Shown piece by piece: positions 63,741-64,000 of a stretch of 64,000 nt of DNA. The stretch lies in assembly GCF_000237925.1 (NCBI RefSeq), contig NC_031497.1, forward strand, positions 7,552,831-7,616,830. Reading direction: 5' to 3'. Positions within the stretch are counted from its first letter, which is position 1. Every line of letters starts with the position of its first letter. The stretch is from Schistosoma mansoni (lineage: Eukaryota > Platyhelminthes > Trematoda > Strigeidida > Schistosomatidae). The position numbers were made by a program, and so were the translations under genes. Below the pieces are notes generated by a model. That model searched no databases and was not told where the DNA came from. It saw nothing but the letters and a program-made list of their open reading frames with translations.

Positions 63741-64000
63741 AATTTGAAACATAGATTTCGGAAAGACAGATTTATTATCTACTGCATAGTTAGTAGGTTA
63801 AATTTTTTTGATATGAAGACTTTTGTTGATTACCTAGAATACATTTCATTCTAACTGTTGTATTTAAACATAGGGGGAATTATAAAAACATATATATATT
63901 CTGTTCTTATAATAACTTAGGACGATGAACATTTATACTAGATCTTACGTTGATTATAGGTGATTTTATTCTTGAGAATTGTACTATATTATCCATGTAT

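Larger units (their letters stand above)
49601..64000. other. Intergenic or intronic AT-rich region after PSTK
   Basis: No conserved gene was recognised. The stretch holds a long (TA)n tract (51910-51959), a full-length hammerhead SINE (52585-52965), an LTR-like block (55869-56040), the second copy of the 18640 repeat (58735-58840), fold-back copies (59598-59707, 63595-63740), another hammerhead SINE (60795-60995) and weak exon candidates at 54461-54602 and 60218-60293. 61-63.5 kb is plain AT-rich sequence. Confidence 0.55.

Overview
The window looks like nuclear DNA of a blood fluke (Schistosoma, Platyhelminthes). The evidence is AT-rich sequence, genes split by both tiny (28-54 nt) and multi-kilobase introns, degenerate SINEs that carry a tRNA-like Pol III head and a hammerhead ribozyme as in the schistosome Sm-alpha family, Penelope-like and Merlin relics, and three conserved eukaryotic genes. 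The species cannot be fixed by eye.

Layout. 1-6446: intergenic, three copies of a fold-back repeat, no gene seen. 6447-33307 (+): a nine-exon tektin gene of about 27 kb; the exons splice in phase to a 470-aa axonemal coiled-coil protein. Its introns hold most of the repeats: a TA-loop hairpin, a 75-bp-arm inverted repeat, hammerhead SINEs, a decayed Merlin transposase and fold-back elements. 33308-35177: intergenic. 35178-36658 (-): RPS18, three exons giving 152 aa, with an ATG-only first coding exon. 36659-48517: a long stretch of transposon relics (gypsy-type integrase, Penelope-like GIY-YIG, a Merlin MITE, a 68-bp-arm fold-back element, tRNA-like repeats) plus a few unassigned open stretches. 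48518-49600 (+): PSTK, L-seryl-tRNA(Sec) kinase, four exons giving 325 aa, with introns of 36, 28 and 41 nt. 49601-64000: intergenic or the intron of an unseen gene; one full-length hammerhead SINE, one shorter copy, fold-back repeats, LTR-like sequence and two weak exon candidates.

The three genes have unrelated jobs: ciliary microtubule doublets (tektin), the 40S ribosomal subunit (RPS18) and selenocysteine synthesis on tRNA (PSTK). They are not arranged as an operon. Tektin and RPS18 converge tail to tail; RPS18 and PSTK are divergent and about 12 kb apart. I found no convincing new multi-gene system. The most interesting points are the micro-introns of PSTK and RPS18, the divergent tektin signature peptide, and the several self-folding or ribozyme-bearing repeat families, all apparently decayed here.
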